61,019 nt of DNA from Hyphomicrobiales bacterium (GTDB taxonomy: Bacteria > Pseudomonadota > Alphaproteobacteria > Rhizobiales > Rhizobiaceae): NCBI GenBank assembly GCA_900466475.1, contig UBMI01000008.1, forward strand, positions 1 through 61,019, written 5' to 3'. Positions 34,832 through 43,683 of this stretch are shown here, piece by piece; the first letter of the stretch is position 1; each line of letters opens with the position of its first letter. The notes under the pieces are model-generated. The model was not told where the DNA came from. It searched no databases and saw only the letters and a program-made list of their open reading frames with translations. A program made the translations under genes and the position numbers.

Positions 34832-35401
34832 ATGCCGCGTCCGCGCACGCTTTCCGATGAACAGCTGCTGTCGATCGTTCTCGATGTGATCCAGTCGGAG
34901 GGACCGGATGCGGTGACCTTTGCGGCGGTCTCGAAGGCGAGCGGCCTTTCCGGTTCGACGCTGGTGCAGCGCTTCGCCACCAAGGCCGGCATGTTGCGCG
35001 CCGCCCTGCTCCACGCCTGGGACCGGCTGGATGCTGAAACCGCCCGACTTGCCGATACATTGCCGAAGACCTCGGACGGAGCGATCGCGCTTCTCGCCGC
35101 CCTTTCCCAGGACTATGGAGATAATCCCGCCTCCTATGCGGAAGGCCTGCTTCTGCTGCGCGAAGACTTCCGCGACCCGGTGTTGCGCGCCCGCGGCGGG
35201 GCGTGGGGGACCGCACTGATCTCGGCACTTGCCGAGCGTTTCGAGGGGCACAGTCAAGCACAGACCATTGCCAGGCTGATGCTCTCGCAATGGCAGGGAT
35301 CGCTGCTCTGGTGGGGCTTCTCGTCCGATGGTGCGGTTGCCGATTACGTGGAGCGGGAACTGCGGATCTTTCTTGCCGCTCTCAAGCCCAAATTAAACTA
35401 G
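34832..35401 (+). CDS. TetR-family regulator
   Basis: A 189-residue regulator: SDEQLLSIVLDVIQSEGPDAVTFAAVSKASGLSGSTLVQRFATKAGMLRAAL forms the N-terminal helix-turn-helix (about 8-58). The C-terminal domain is Trp-rich near the end (LSQWQGSLLWWGFSSDGAV), typical of hydrophobic-ligand TetRs. AGAGGGA ahead of ATG 34832. Autoregulation and repression of the divergent SDR are inferred from the palindrome. Confidence 0.83.
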   Translation: MPRPRTLSDEQLLSIVLDVIQSEGPDAVTFAAVSKASGLSGSTLVQRFATKAGMLRAALLHAWDRLDAETARLADTLPKTSDGAIALLAALSQDYGDNPASYAEGLLLLREDFRDPVLRARGGAWGTALISALAERFEGHSQAQTIARLMLSQWQGSLLWWGFSSDGAVADYVERELRIFLAALKPKLN

Positions 35402-35499
35402 GGCCTCCTGCGAGTTCTTATCGTTTGTGGAGGGGCAAACGGCCACGCTATCGACCGTGTGTCGGCCGTATCGCCGGCTGCGCAAAGAGGAACCGCCCG

Positions 35500-36657
35500 A
35501 TGAACACAAGACATTGCCTTATCGCCCTCGCCCTGTCGGCGAGCCCGCTTCACGCGGCAGACATGACGGACAAGGCATTCCAGGTGATAGCAGATCGCGT
35601 TTTTCAGCCGGTGATCAGGGAATACGACATTCCGGGACTAGCCGTCGGTGTGACGATCAATGGCTCGGAATTCTATTATACCCGCGGGGAAGCCTCGCGC
35701 GAGACGAAAGCGCCGGTCACCAGCGACACGATCTTCGAACTCGGCTCCGTCAGCAAGATTTTTAACGTCACGCTTGCCGCCGTTGCCGAACAGCGCGGCC
35801 TGCTGTCGCTGGATCAGCCGGTTTCGACCTACCTGCCGGAGCTCAAGGGCAGCGCCTTCGACAAGATCACCCTCGTCAATCTCGCCACCCATACATCAGG
35901 CGGCCTGCCGCTGCAGGTTCCCGACAGCGTGACGGATGATAGCGAGCTGATGACGTACCTGAAGAGCTGGAAGCCGGCCTACAAGGCTGGCACCATGCGC
36001 TCCTATTCCAATGTCAGCATCGGCCTGCTCGGGCGCATCTCCGGAGAGCGTCTCGGCGGCACCTACCGGCAAGCCGCCGAAGGGCAGCTGTTTCCCGCCC
36101 TCGGTCTGAAAAGCACCTTCATCGCGGTTCCGCCTGATGCCATGGATCGCTACGCCTTCGGTTATGGCAAGGCCAACAAGCCGATCCGCGTCGGACCTGG
36201 CGTCCTCGACGACGAGGCCTACGGCATCAAGACCACCGCCCGCGACATGGTGCATCTGCTGGACGCCAATTTGAAGCCGGACGCTCTTGCACCTGAATTC
36301 AGGGCTGCGATCGAGAAAACGCATACGGGATATTTCGATACGGCCTATTACACGCAGGACATGGTCTGGGAGCAATATGCCTGGCCCGTCGCGCTAAAGC
36401 AGCTTCTCGACGGCAATTCCGCAAAGATGAGCCTGGAAAGCCAGCCCGTGAAAAAACGGACAAAGCCGCTTGCGCCGCAGACGGCAGTGCTGATGAACAA
36501 GACGGGATCGACGAACGGTTTCGGCGCCTATGTCGTGCTGGTGCCGAAGTTGCATATCGGCCTGACGGTGCTGGCGAACCGGAACTATCCGAACACGGTC
36601 CGCGCCGAAGCGGGGCTGAAGCTCGTCCAGGCGCTGGAAGCCTTCGCGGCGCAATAG
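35500..36657 (+). CDS. ampC: Class C beta-lactamase (AmpC-like)
   Basis: A 385-residue protein with a signal peptide (MNTRHCLIALALSASPLHA, cleavage after HA). Catalytic motifs of class C serine beta-lactamases are all present: S83-V-S-K86 (SxxK), Y169-S-N (YxN) and K334-T-G (KTG). Length matches AmpC enzymes. No divergent ampR is visible; the upstream neighbour is an unrelated TetR gene, so regulation is likely different or constitutive. A hairpin follows the gene. Confidence 0.87.
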   Translation: MNTRHCLIALALSASPLHAADMTDKAFQVIADRVFQPVIREYDIPGLAVGVTINGSEFYYTRGEASRETKAPVTSDTIFELGSVSKIFNVTLAAVAEQRGLLSLDQPVSTYLPELKGSAFDKITLVNLATHTSGGLPLQVPDSVTDDSELMTYLKSWKPAYKAGTMRSYSNVSIGLLGRISGERLGGTYRQAAEGQLFPALGLKSTFIAVPPDAMDRYAFGYGKANKPIRVGPGVLDDEAYGIKTTARDMVHLLDANLKPDALAPEFRAAIEKTHTGYFDTAYYTQDMVWEQYAWPVALKQLLDGNSAKMSLESQPVKKRTKPLAPQTAVLMNKTGSTNGFGAYVVLVPKLHIGLTVLANRNYPNTVRAEAGLKLVQALEAFAAQ

Positions 36658-36667
36658 CTGTCAAATG

Positions 36668-36694
36668 GCCGGCCGGGCAAGAATCCCGGCCGGC
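36668..36694 (+). terminator. GC-rich hairpin after ampC
   Basis: Arms GCCGGCCGGG (36668-36677) and CCCGGCCGGC (36685-36694) pair perfectly over a seven-nt loop, 11 nt past the ampC stop. The U-tract is weak (GTTGTC). Confidence 0.55.
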
Positions 36695-36780
36695 GTTGTC
36701 AGCGGTCACGACACCCTATCCATTCGTGTCAGAGGACAGGACTTCTTCTTCCGTGATATAGGGTCCAACCCCCAATCAGG

Positions 36781-38298
36781 ATGTCCTGCATGTCATGGCA
36801 GACGCTCGAAGATCCGCTGTACCAGTTTATTGTCCTCGTTCTGGCCAGTGCCGCGGCGCGGTTCATTTTCGGACGGGAACCCGCCTTCCGGCTGATCGCC
36901 AACTTCATCTTCTTCGCGCTGCTGACCGTGCTGCTCGTGAAACACGAGATTGCCCCCTATACGTCCGACATGGGCAAGGCCGAAGATCTTTTCCGGCGCA
37001 TTTTCGTCGGGGTCGCCAAGGCCGTCTGGTGGATCGGTGGCGCAATGGTACTGGCGAGTTCGGTGCGGCTCTTCCTGATCTTCGAGCGCAAGCCGCGCGA
37101 GGCACGGCTGCTGCAGGATCTCGTTGTCGGCATCATCTATCTCGGCGCCGGACTGTCGGTCGTGGCTTACGTCTTCGGCGCACCGATCGGCACACTGATT
37201 GCAACATCGGGTGTCTTCGCCATCGTGCTCGGCCTTGCGCTTCAGAGTACGCTGAATGACGTATTCTCGGGCGTCGCGCTCAATCTCGGCAGGCACTACA
37301 GCGTCGGCGACTGGATCGTTCTCGAAGACGGCGTGCAGGGCCGCGTGGTGGAGACGAACTGGCGCTCCACCCATCTCCTGAACGGCACAAACGACCTTGT
37401 CATCGTACCCAACAGCGCACTCGCCAAGGCGCGGCTGACGAACCTGACCAGCCCTGAAGAAGCCCATGGCGTCTCGCTGAAAATCCGGGTCGTGCCTTCA
37501 AGCCCGCCGGCGACCATCGAGGAGACGATGCGCACGGTACTCTTGAGCAGCAACGCCATTCTGAAGTCCCCCGTCCCGACTGTCAGCGTCACCGGGCTGG
37601 ACAGCAGTGCCATCGAATTCGAGCTCTCCTTCCGTGTCTCCGGACTGGGCGAGGCGACCGCTGCCCGGAACGAAGTCTACGATCTCGTCTATCGTCACAT
37701 CAAGGCGTCAGGCCTGCAGCTTGCGTCACCTGCAGGGTCGTCGCTTCCCCCGGCTGCAGATCCGCCGGAGGAAGCCGGGAAACATCCGAACTCGGCCTGG
37801 CGCCTGCTCAACGCCATTCCGCTCTTCTCGACGCTGACGGAAGACGAAAAGGAATCGCTTGCGGCCGACATGAAGCGGCTGACCTTCAGGAAGGATGCGT
37901 TGATCGCCACGCAGGATACGTCGCTGACATCATTGATGGTCGTGCGGCGCGGCGTTGCCGTCGTCGAGCGGAAGGAAGGCAACGAGACGATCGAACTCGC
38001 CAGAATCGCGCCCGGTGATCTCTTCGGCGAACGCGGCGTGCTGATGGGTGCGCTGGAGCCGGCCAATATCCGTGCGCTGACATCCGTCGTGGTCTACGAA
38101 ATCGCCAAGGATCACCTCGCGGCGATCATGCAGGAGCGGCCGGCACTTGCCGAAGAGCTTGGTCTGCTGCTGTCGCGCCGGATAGAATCCGAGAAGCATC
38201 ATTTCAGTGCAGGCGTGTCGGCCGAAGCCAGCCACCCCACGACGCTGACGACGCGCATAAGGCATCTGTTCCAGATCCCTCACAGCACCTGGTCATGA
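36781..38298 (+). CDS. MscS-type channel with C-terminal cyclic-nucleotide-binding domain
   Basis: A 505-residue membrane protein. Several N-terminal helices are followed by the pore helix and beta domain of MscS (TSGVFAIVLGLALQSTLNDVFSGVALNLGRHYSVGDWIVLEDG, about 140-183, and NGTNDLVIVPNSALAKARLTNLTSP). The C-terminal 160 residues form a cNMP-binding domain (FSTLTEDEKESLAADMKRL, then EGNETIELARIAPGDLFGERGVLMG). This MscS-cNMP layout is the family in which cAMP or cGMP can gate or tune the channel. Whether nucleotide is bound depends on residues such as the conserved Arg, which was not checked here. Confidence 0.86.
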   Translation: MSCMSWQTLEDPLYQFIVLVLASAAARFIFGREPAFRLIANFIFFALLTVLLVKHEIAPYTSDMGKAEDLFRRIFVGVAKAVWWIGGAMVLASSVRLFLIFERKPREARLLQDLVVGIIYLGAGLSVVAYVFGAPIGTLIATSGVFAIVLGLALQSTLNDVFSGVALNLGRHYSVGDWIVLEDGVQGRVVETNWRSTHLLNGTNDLVIVPNSALAKARLTNLTSPEEAHGVSLKIRVVPSSPPATIEETMRTVLLSSNAILKSPVPTVSVTGLDSSAIEFELSFRVSGLGEATAARNEVYDLVYRHIKASGLQLASPAGSSLPPAADPPEEAGKHPNSAWRLLNAIPLFSTLTEDEKESLAADMKRLTFRKDALIATQDTSLTSLMVVRRGVAVVERKEGNETIELARIAPGDLFGERGVLMGALEPANIRALTSVVVYEIAKDHLAAIMQERPALAEELGLLLSRRIESEKHHFSAGVSAEASHPTTLTTRIRHLFQIPHSTWS

Positions 38299-38301
38299 CG
38301 G

Positions 38302-38787
38302 TCAGCCGGCCTTTTCCTCGGGCTCCTTGGCATCATCTCCGACCGTCAGCGGCCAGTCGACGACGTAATCCTCGAAATCGTCGACAGCGACCTCGTTTTC
38401 GCTGATGGTGCGGCCGCGGGCGGAAATGCCGGCGGCATGGACAGTCTCGGGATCGCCTGAGACCAGCGGATGCCACCAATAGAGATCGCGGCCCTCATTG
38501 ACGAGCCGATAGCCGCAGGTCGGCGGCAGCCATGCGATTTCGGGAACGTTTTCCCTGGTCAGCTGAACGCAGTCGGGCACGAAATCCCAGCGGTTCGGGT
38601 AGCTGGAACAGCGGCAGCTTTCACTGTCGAGCAGCTTGCAGCGGATCGAGGTGAAATAGACATCGCCGCTATCCCATTCCTCGATCTTGTTCAGACAACA
38701 GAGGCCGCAGCCGTCGCAGAGGCTTTCCCATTCCTCGGCATTCATTTCGGCAAGTGTCTTACGCTTCCAGAAGGGCAGATCGTTCAT
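38302..38787 (-). CDS. YcgN-like cysteine-cluster protein (UPF0260)
   Basis: A 161-residue protein with a cysteine cluster [19 protein letters not shown] (about 23-42) and further Cys in [19 protein letters not shown] and the FVPDCVQLT stretch, typical of UPF0260/YcgN zinc- or iron-cluster proteins. [25 protein letters not shown] is a further family block. Convergent with the channel gene. Function unknown. Start ATG 38787. Confidence 0.85.
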   Translation of the reverse strand: MNDLPFWKRKTLAEMNAEEWESLCDGCGLCCLNKIEEWDSGDVYFTSIRCKLLDSESCRCSSYPNRWDFVPDCVQLTRENVPEIAWLPPTCGYRLVNEGRDLYWWHPLVSGDPETVHAAGISARGRTISENEVAVDDFEDYVVDWPLTVGDDAKEPEEKAG

Positions 38788-38974
38788 CGTTCGTTTCTTG
38801 CAACAGCCGCCCGCAAATTCGCGTGACGACCGTTCAACTCTCTTGTTCTTGTGCGCAAAATCAACCAATTATTCAACTTGCTCCGGCTATCCGGAGAGTT
38901 GCGGCCCCTTTCAGGCCCCGCTCCGGCGTCCGGATTTTACGGTCGCCGAGCGTGCTCAGGCGGGAATATAGGAC

Positions 38975-41158
38975 GTGCAGGATCCGGACAACCCAAATAA
39001 TGGGTCAGATGTTGGTTCAGAAGGCCCGGAAAACGGGCATGGCAAGCAGCAGTCGAAAAACCGTCACCTGCTGCTGCGCATCGATTCGTGGATCGACTCG
39101 ACCGTCTGGAATGCCGGTTTTCGCGCCGCAGAAATCTGGGAAGACACGACTATCTTCTTCCGCCGCTTCCGCGTTCGCGGCTGGAAACGTGCGGTGTTCG
39201 AACTCGCCGGCGAAGGGCTGACGCTCGGCGCCGTCGGCATGGTGCTGATGCTGGCGCTCGCCCAGCCGGCTTTCGAGGCCACCAAGGAAGACTGGCGCAA
39301 CCGCGGCGACTTTGCCGTTACCTTCCTCGACCGCTACGGCAACATTATCGGCCATCGCGGCGTCATCCACCAGAATTCCGTGCCGATCGACGAGCTGCCG
39401 GATTCCCTGATCAAGTCCGTGATCGCCACTGAAGACCGGCGCTTCTTCGACCATTTCGGCATCGACGTGATCGGCCTCTTCCGCGCCATGGTCACCAACG
39501 CCCAGGCCGGCGAAGTCGTGCAGGGCGGCTCGACGCTGACGCAGCAGCTCGCCAAGAACCTGTTCCTTTCCAACGAGCGCTCGATCGACCGCAAGATCAC
39601 GGAAGCCTTCCTGGCGTTCTGGCTGGAAGCCAATCTCTCCAAGAAAGAGATCCTCGCGACCTATCTCGACCGGGCCTATATGGGCGGCGGCACATTCGGC
39701 GCGGCGGCCGCGGCGCAATTCTATTTCGGAAAGAGCATCACCGATGTGAATCTGGCCGAATCCGCCATGCTCGCCGGCCTGTTCAAGGCGCCTGCCAAAT
39801 ATGCGCCGCATGTGAACCTGCCGGCCGCCCGCGGCCGCGCCAACGAGGTGCTGACCAATCTCGTGCAGAGCGGGCTGATGACCGAGGGTCAGGTGATTGC
39901 GGCACGGCGCAATCCGGCCAATGTCGTCGACCGCAACGAGGTGGAATCGCCCGACTTCTTCCTCGACTGGGCCTTCGACGAGGTACAGCGCCTGTCGCCG
40001 CGCTTCCACCAGCGCTCGCTGATCGTGCGCACCACGATCGACATGGGCATCCAGCAGGCGGCCGACGATTCCATCGAGACGTCGCTGCGCGAATATGGCG
40101 AGGCCTATCACGCCAAGCAGGGCGCGATGGTGATGATCGAAAACGGCGGGGCCGTGCGCGCCATGGTCGGCGGGCGCGACTATGGCGAGAGCCAGTTCAA
40201 TCGCGCCACCAAGGCGCTGCGCCAGCCGGGCTCCTCCTTCAAGGTCTATACCTATTCGGTGGCCATGGAGAGCGGGATGACGCCGAAAACGACGATCATC
40301 GACGCGCCGATCTCCTGGGGCAACTGGAGCCCGCACAATTACGAAAACCGCTATGCCGGCCGCATCACGCTGGAGACTGCGATCGCCCAGTCGATCAACA
40401 CCATCCCGGTGCGCCTTGCCAAGGAGAAGCTCGGCATCCAGCCGATCCGCGCCATGGCCAAGGCCATGGGCGTCGAAACGCCGATCCGCGACGACGTGAC
40501 GATCCCGATCGGCACGTCCGAGGTGACGGTGCTGGACCAGGCGACCGCCTATGCCGTATTCCCGACCGGCGGCTATCAGTCCCGCCGCCATGGCATTACG
40601 CAGGTTCTCGATTATGACGGCGACGTTCTCTACGACTTCGATCGTGACGAGCCGCCCGCCCAGCGGGTGCTATCCGAACAGGCCGACAGCTACATGAACC
40701 AGATGCTGTCGCGGGTGCCCTATGTGGGCACGGCGCGCAAGGCGGCCCTCGATAACGGTGTCGTCACCGCCGGCAAGACGGGCACGACGCAGGCCTATCG
40801 CGATGCCTGGTTCGTGGGCTTCACCGGCAACTATACCTGCGCCGTCTGGTTCGGGAACGATGACTACACGTCGACCAACAACATGACCGGCGGCTCGCTG
40901 CCGGCCATGACCTTCAAGCGCGCCATGGATTATGCCCATCAGGGCGTCACGCTGCGCGCCATCCCCGGCATCGAAAACCCGCTGCCATCCGAAAAGGATG
41001 TCGCCAAGGCACAGGCGAACAAGCCGAAGGACGGCGTGCCGACCCTTGTCCGCCCGCGCATGCTGTCGGTGCAATCGACAAACATTCTCAAGGGTATCGG
41101 CGAGAAGCTGAAGGATGCTGCGCCGCTCGAGGTGCAGAAGGTGGCGAGCGCGGAATGA
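38975..41158 (+). CDS. PBP1A-type bifunctional transglycosylase/transpeptidase
   Basis: A 727-residue class A penicillin-binding protein. A short cytoplasmic N-terminus precedes one membrane segment (about 81-100). The glycosyltransferase domain has E153-D-R-R-F-F and GGSTLTQQLAKN (184-195). The transpeptidase domain has S420-S-F-K423 (SxxK), S-I-N (SxN) and K601-T-G-T. It polymerises and crosslinks peptidoglycan in the periplasm. GTG at 38975 is the only plausible start, with AGGA close by. Usual rhizobial genomes hold several PBP1 genes; this one stands alone except for DUF1214/DUF1254 genes downstream. Confidence 0.88.
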   Translation: MQDPDNPNNGSDVGSEGPENGHGKQQSKNRHLLLRIDSWIDSTVWNAGFRAAEIWEDTTIFFRRFRVRGWKRAVFELAGEGLTLGAVGMVLMLALAQPAFEATKEDWRNRGDFAVTFLDRYGNIIGHRGVIHQNSVPIDELPDSLIKSVIATEDRRFFDHFGIDVIGLFRAMVTNAQAGEVVQGGSTLTQQLAKNLFLSNERSIDRKITEAFLAFWLEANLSKKEILATYLDRAYMGGGTFGAAAAAQFYFGKSITDVNLAESAMLAGLFKAPAKYAPHVNLPAARGRANEVLTNLVQSGLMTEGQVIAARRNPANVVDRNEVESPDFFLDWAFDEVQRLSPRFHQRSLIVRTTIDMGIQQAADDSIETSLREYGEAYHAKQGAMVMIENGGAVRAMVGGRDYGESQFNRATKALRQPGSSFKVYTYSVAMESGMTPKTTIIDAPISWGNWSPHNYENRYAGRITLETAIAQSINTIPVRLAKEKLGIQPIRAMAKAMGVETPIRDDVTIPIGTSEVTVLDQATAYAVFPTGGYQSRRHGITQVLDYDGDVLYDFDRDEPPAQRVLSEQADSYMNQMLSRVPYVGTARKAALDNGVVTAGKTGTTQAYRDAWFVGFTGNYTCAVWFGNDDYTSTNNMTGGSLPAMTFKRAMDYAHQGVTLRAIPGIENPLPSEKDVAKAQANKPKDGVPTLVRPRMLSVQSTNILKGIGEKLKDAAPLEVQKVASAE

Positions 41159-41300
41159 TGCTTCCGCTGTTTTAGTCGGACCGCCCTTCGACTTGCCAAG
41201 AGTTGGGGGACACATCGCCCCATGGCATTCCACCCTGCCAGAATCAGTGGTAACCCTTTCAACTGATTTGATCTTCAAGTTTGATCTTCAAGGGCGCAAG

Positions 41301-41888
41301 GTGTTTCGGTTTCCCCTTTTCATCCTGATCACGCTGATCGTCGCCTTCGGCGGCGGCATCATGATTTCGCTTTACGCGCTGGATGCGACGCAGGGATTCG
41401 GAGCGATCAAGCTCGGCGCCTGGGAGGCCTTTCCGGAACTGCAGACCGTCGACGCCGACCCCTATGCGAAGTCGCATCGCGCGCGCGCCGGCAAGCTGCT
41501 CTATGGCAGCGCCGAAGGCCTGACCTTTACAGCAAGCGTGGACGACAGCGGCGAGCGGCTGAACGCTGCCTGCCATTACCGCATCAGCGGCCAGACGCCG
41601 CCGGCACGGCTGTGGACGCTGTTTACCGCAGACAATGCCGGCAATCCCGCCTCCCTGCAGCAGGCCCTGCCGGCGGCGCTGAATTCATGGACGGTCCTTC
41701 GCCAGCCGGACAGCAGCTTCACCATCGACATTGCGACGCGGGCCGAGCCCGGCAACTGGCTGGCACTGCCGCAAGCCGGTACGTTCCGGCTGGTGCTGAC
41801 GCTGTTCGACACGCCAACGGCCGGCAGCTCCGGCGTCATCGACCTGTCGATGCCGAAACTGACCAAGATCGGATGCGGCAATGCTTAG
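41301..41888 (+). CDS. DUF1214-domain membrane-anchored protein
   Basis: A 195-residue protein: one N-terminal membrane segment (FPLFILITLIVAFGGGIMISLYA) and a soluble DUF1214-like beta domain (LNAACHYRISGQTPPARLWTLFTADNAGN and LPQAGTFRLVLTLFDTPT). GTG 41301 has AAGGG seven nt ahead; open frame continues upstream into the pbp gene. Its stop overlaps the DUF1254 start by 8 nt, the usual pairing of these two families in rhizobia. Periplasmic side inferred. Role unknown. Confidence 0.8.
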   Translation: MFRFPLFILITLIVAFGGGIMISLYALDATQGFGAIKLGAWEAFPELQTVDADPYAKSHRARAGKLLYGSAEGLTFTASVDDSGERLNAACHYRISGQTPPARLWTLFTADNAGNPASLQQALPAALNSWTVLRQPDSSFTIDIATRAEPGNWLALPQAGTFRLVLTLFDTPTAGSSGVIDLSMPKLTKIGCGNA

Positions 41889-42429
41889 GGTGTTCTTTGC
41901 CCTTCTCGCCGGGCTTTTCGGCGCAGCGCTTCTGCATCTCGTGATCATTCTGGCACTGCCGCATTTCACCGGCCGCGATGCGGCGACGCGGGTGGAAGCG
42001 GAGGGCGATCCGAACAATTTCTATCTGCTGACCGGCCGATATGATGAAGCAGGGCTCGCCAATGGCGATCCCTTCGTGCGCACGGCCGTCTGCTCCTTCG
42101 ATGTGGGCGAGGACCCGGTGCACTTCACCGCCAAGGGAAATGTGCCCTTCTGGTCGATCGCGATCTATGACAGCGCTTCGAACGAGGTCTTCAGCATGAA
42201 CGACCGCACCTCTGTCGGCGGCGCTCTCGATGTTCTCGCAGCAGGCCCGATCCAGTTGACGGACCTTCGAAAGAACCTCCCGCAAGAGCTGGAGCAGACG
42301 ATCATGGTCGAGATGGCGCATCCCGAGGGCTATGCGGTGCTGCGCACGCTGGCGCCGCAGGCAAGCTTCGACGAGGCTGCGCGCGCCTTCCTGACGGAAG
42401 CGGGCTGCGAGGAACTCGACGCCCGCTAG
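41881..42429 (+). CDS. DUF1254-domain membrane-anchored protein
   Basis: A 182-residue protein: N-terminal membrane segment (VFFALLAGLFGAALLHLVIILAL) and DUF1254-like domain (DPFVRTAVCSFDVGEDPVHFTAKGNVPFWSIAIYDSASNEVFSMNDRT). Two cysteines at CSF and GCEEL might form a disulfide. Overlaps the preceding DUF1214 gene by 8 nt, so the pair is co-translated and probably acts together, as elsewhere in Hyphomicrobiales. Confidence 0.8.
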   Translation: MLRVFFALLAGLFGAALLHLVIILALPHFTGRDAATRVEAEGDPNNFYLLTGRYDEAGLANGDPFVRTAVCSFDVGEDPVHFTAKGNVPFWSIAIYDSASNEVFSMNDRTSVGGALDVLAAGPIQLTDLRKNLPQELEQTIMVEMAHPEGYAVLRTLAPQASFDEAARAFLTEAGCEELDAR

Positions 42430-42444
42430 GGTTGTTTTCGTGAA

Positions 42445-42615
42445 TTACTTATTCTTGACGCGCGGCGCAGAATGCGCCGGATTTTTCTTCGGGGTTTCGA
42501 CGATCCGTTCGTAACGGACGCCGGTGAACCAGAGTATTTTTGCTTCACCGGGCTCCTTGCCCGAGCGGCGCGGCGCCTGCGGCAGCCGGTCCGCCAATGC
42601 GACTACAATTGCCAT
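42445..42615 (-). CDS. Small hypothetical protein
   Basis: A 56-residue protein: AIVVALADRLPQAPRRSGKEPGEAKILWFTGVRYERIVETPKK without the lysine-rich end. A conserved-looking core ILWFTGVRYER is followed by a proline/lysine-rich tail. I recall similar small proteins in rhizobia but cannot name a family. Convergent with DUF1254. Confidence 0.5.
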   Translation of the reverse strand: MAIVVALADRLPQAPRRSGKEPGEAKILWFTGVRYERIVETPKKNPAHSAPRVKNK

Positions 42616-43156
42616 TCTCGTCTCCATGCACTGCCCGAGACGGATGAACTTGCGTTGGATTTCACCCTGCCCGCCTTGCTGCGGGCCAGCGCGTCCTCAA
42701 GCGCCGGATGAACCGGACCGAGGGCATTCGCGCCTTTCTCACGGCACCTACCGAAATACCGTGATGTTGCGGAGCTTCCACGATCCATATTCCCAAATCG
42801 CGTCGTTCCTGTCCGAATTGAGACACACGACCGTTAACAGATTACTAATATTCAGCCGCTGCTTTGGGCAGCCTGCTCGGCGCTCAGATAACGCGCAGAA
42901 CGGTTGTTTGGTTTCAGCCGCGGAAAAGAAAAGACAGGCTGAAAGCCGTCCGATAAAATTAGAGATAATTCATATAGTTAATGGCTCCCCGCCAATGAAA
43001 CGGCGCCCAAGCCCCCACTGTTGCAAATATGCATCATTAAAATATGAATTGCGGCCAGGATGGATGGGTGTATCGTAACTCCATCGGCCCAAAGCTTTTA
43101 AGGCGATGGCCGCTTGGAAGTCACACGTGCTCTTGCTGTCATACGGAGAGCAGCCC
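42616..43156. other. 540-nt region without supported genes
   Basis: No ORF with a convincing start or family was found. It contains one hairpin (TTTCAGCC 42912-42919 with GGCTGAAA 42937-42944, 17-nt loop) and AT-rich patches after 42830. A regulatory RNA or decayed gene cannot be excluded. Confidence 0.4.
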
Positions 43157-43363
43157 ATGCCCTTTTTATATGGTTGCGCATTCACGTCAGAGGATTTGGA
43201 CGTGTTAAGTGGCGTGCTAAATGCGTGGTGCGCTGAAAGACATATCGACATCAGAAGTGTCGAGGCGCAGTTCGCTGCTTCGACCGCACTCGACCTCTAC
43301 CAGTCGGGCCACCACGAACACGACAAGCTTCTGTCGGCACTCAACGGCCGCACCGGCCTATAG
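43157..43363 (+). CDS. 68-residue hypothetical protein
   Basis: A small soluble protein: PFLYGCAFTSEDLDVLSGVLNAWCAERHIDIRS then VEAQFAASTALDLYQSG and HHEHDKLLSALNGR. The layout of two helices joined by HIDIRS and ending in a Lys/Asp helix resembles small rhizobial proteins of unknown function. GGAGAG precedes the ATG. It stands alone between two non-coding stretches. Confidence 0.55.
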   Translation: MPFLYGCAFTSEDLDVLSGVLNAWCAERHIDIRSVEAQFAASTALDLYQSGHHEHDKLLSALNGRTGL

Positions 43364-43683
43364 ATTATTTGCCGGCTATTTATCCGCATGTCTGGAAACT
43401 GCGAATCCCCGTGTTCCGGGGGCACGTGATTTTATTTTGCCGGCTTATTATTCTGCGACACGCGAAACGTGTATATTTCTGTTGCATTTTAATAGAATCT
43501 TCAGCATGCATTAACCGTGCCGGTGTAGGATTTGTTCATAACCGTATGGTCTGACGCGCGCCCCGCCAGCGCTTGTCGGCCCACGGTGTCCCGCTTGTTC
43601 TGCGTTTTCAGGGTGTGCTTGTGCGTGACCGGTTTCGAGACCTAGAGGGCCCGTTGGCCATCAGGAAGAAGGACGTGGTGTTA
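43364..43683. other. 320-nt upstream region of the DUF2336 gene
   Basis: No gene supported. It contains TTAACCGTG (43512-43520) and AT-rich patches, and ends at the DUF2336 start. It may hold that gene's promoter. Confidence 0.35.

Noticed and set aside
39017..40591. Long open frame (about 524 codons) antisense to the PBP1A gene
   Set aside because: No domain, and it follows the third-position GC pattern of the real plus-strand gene.
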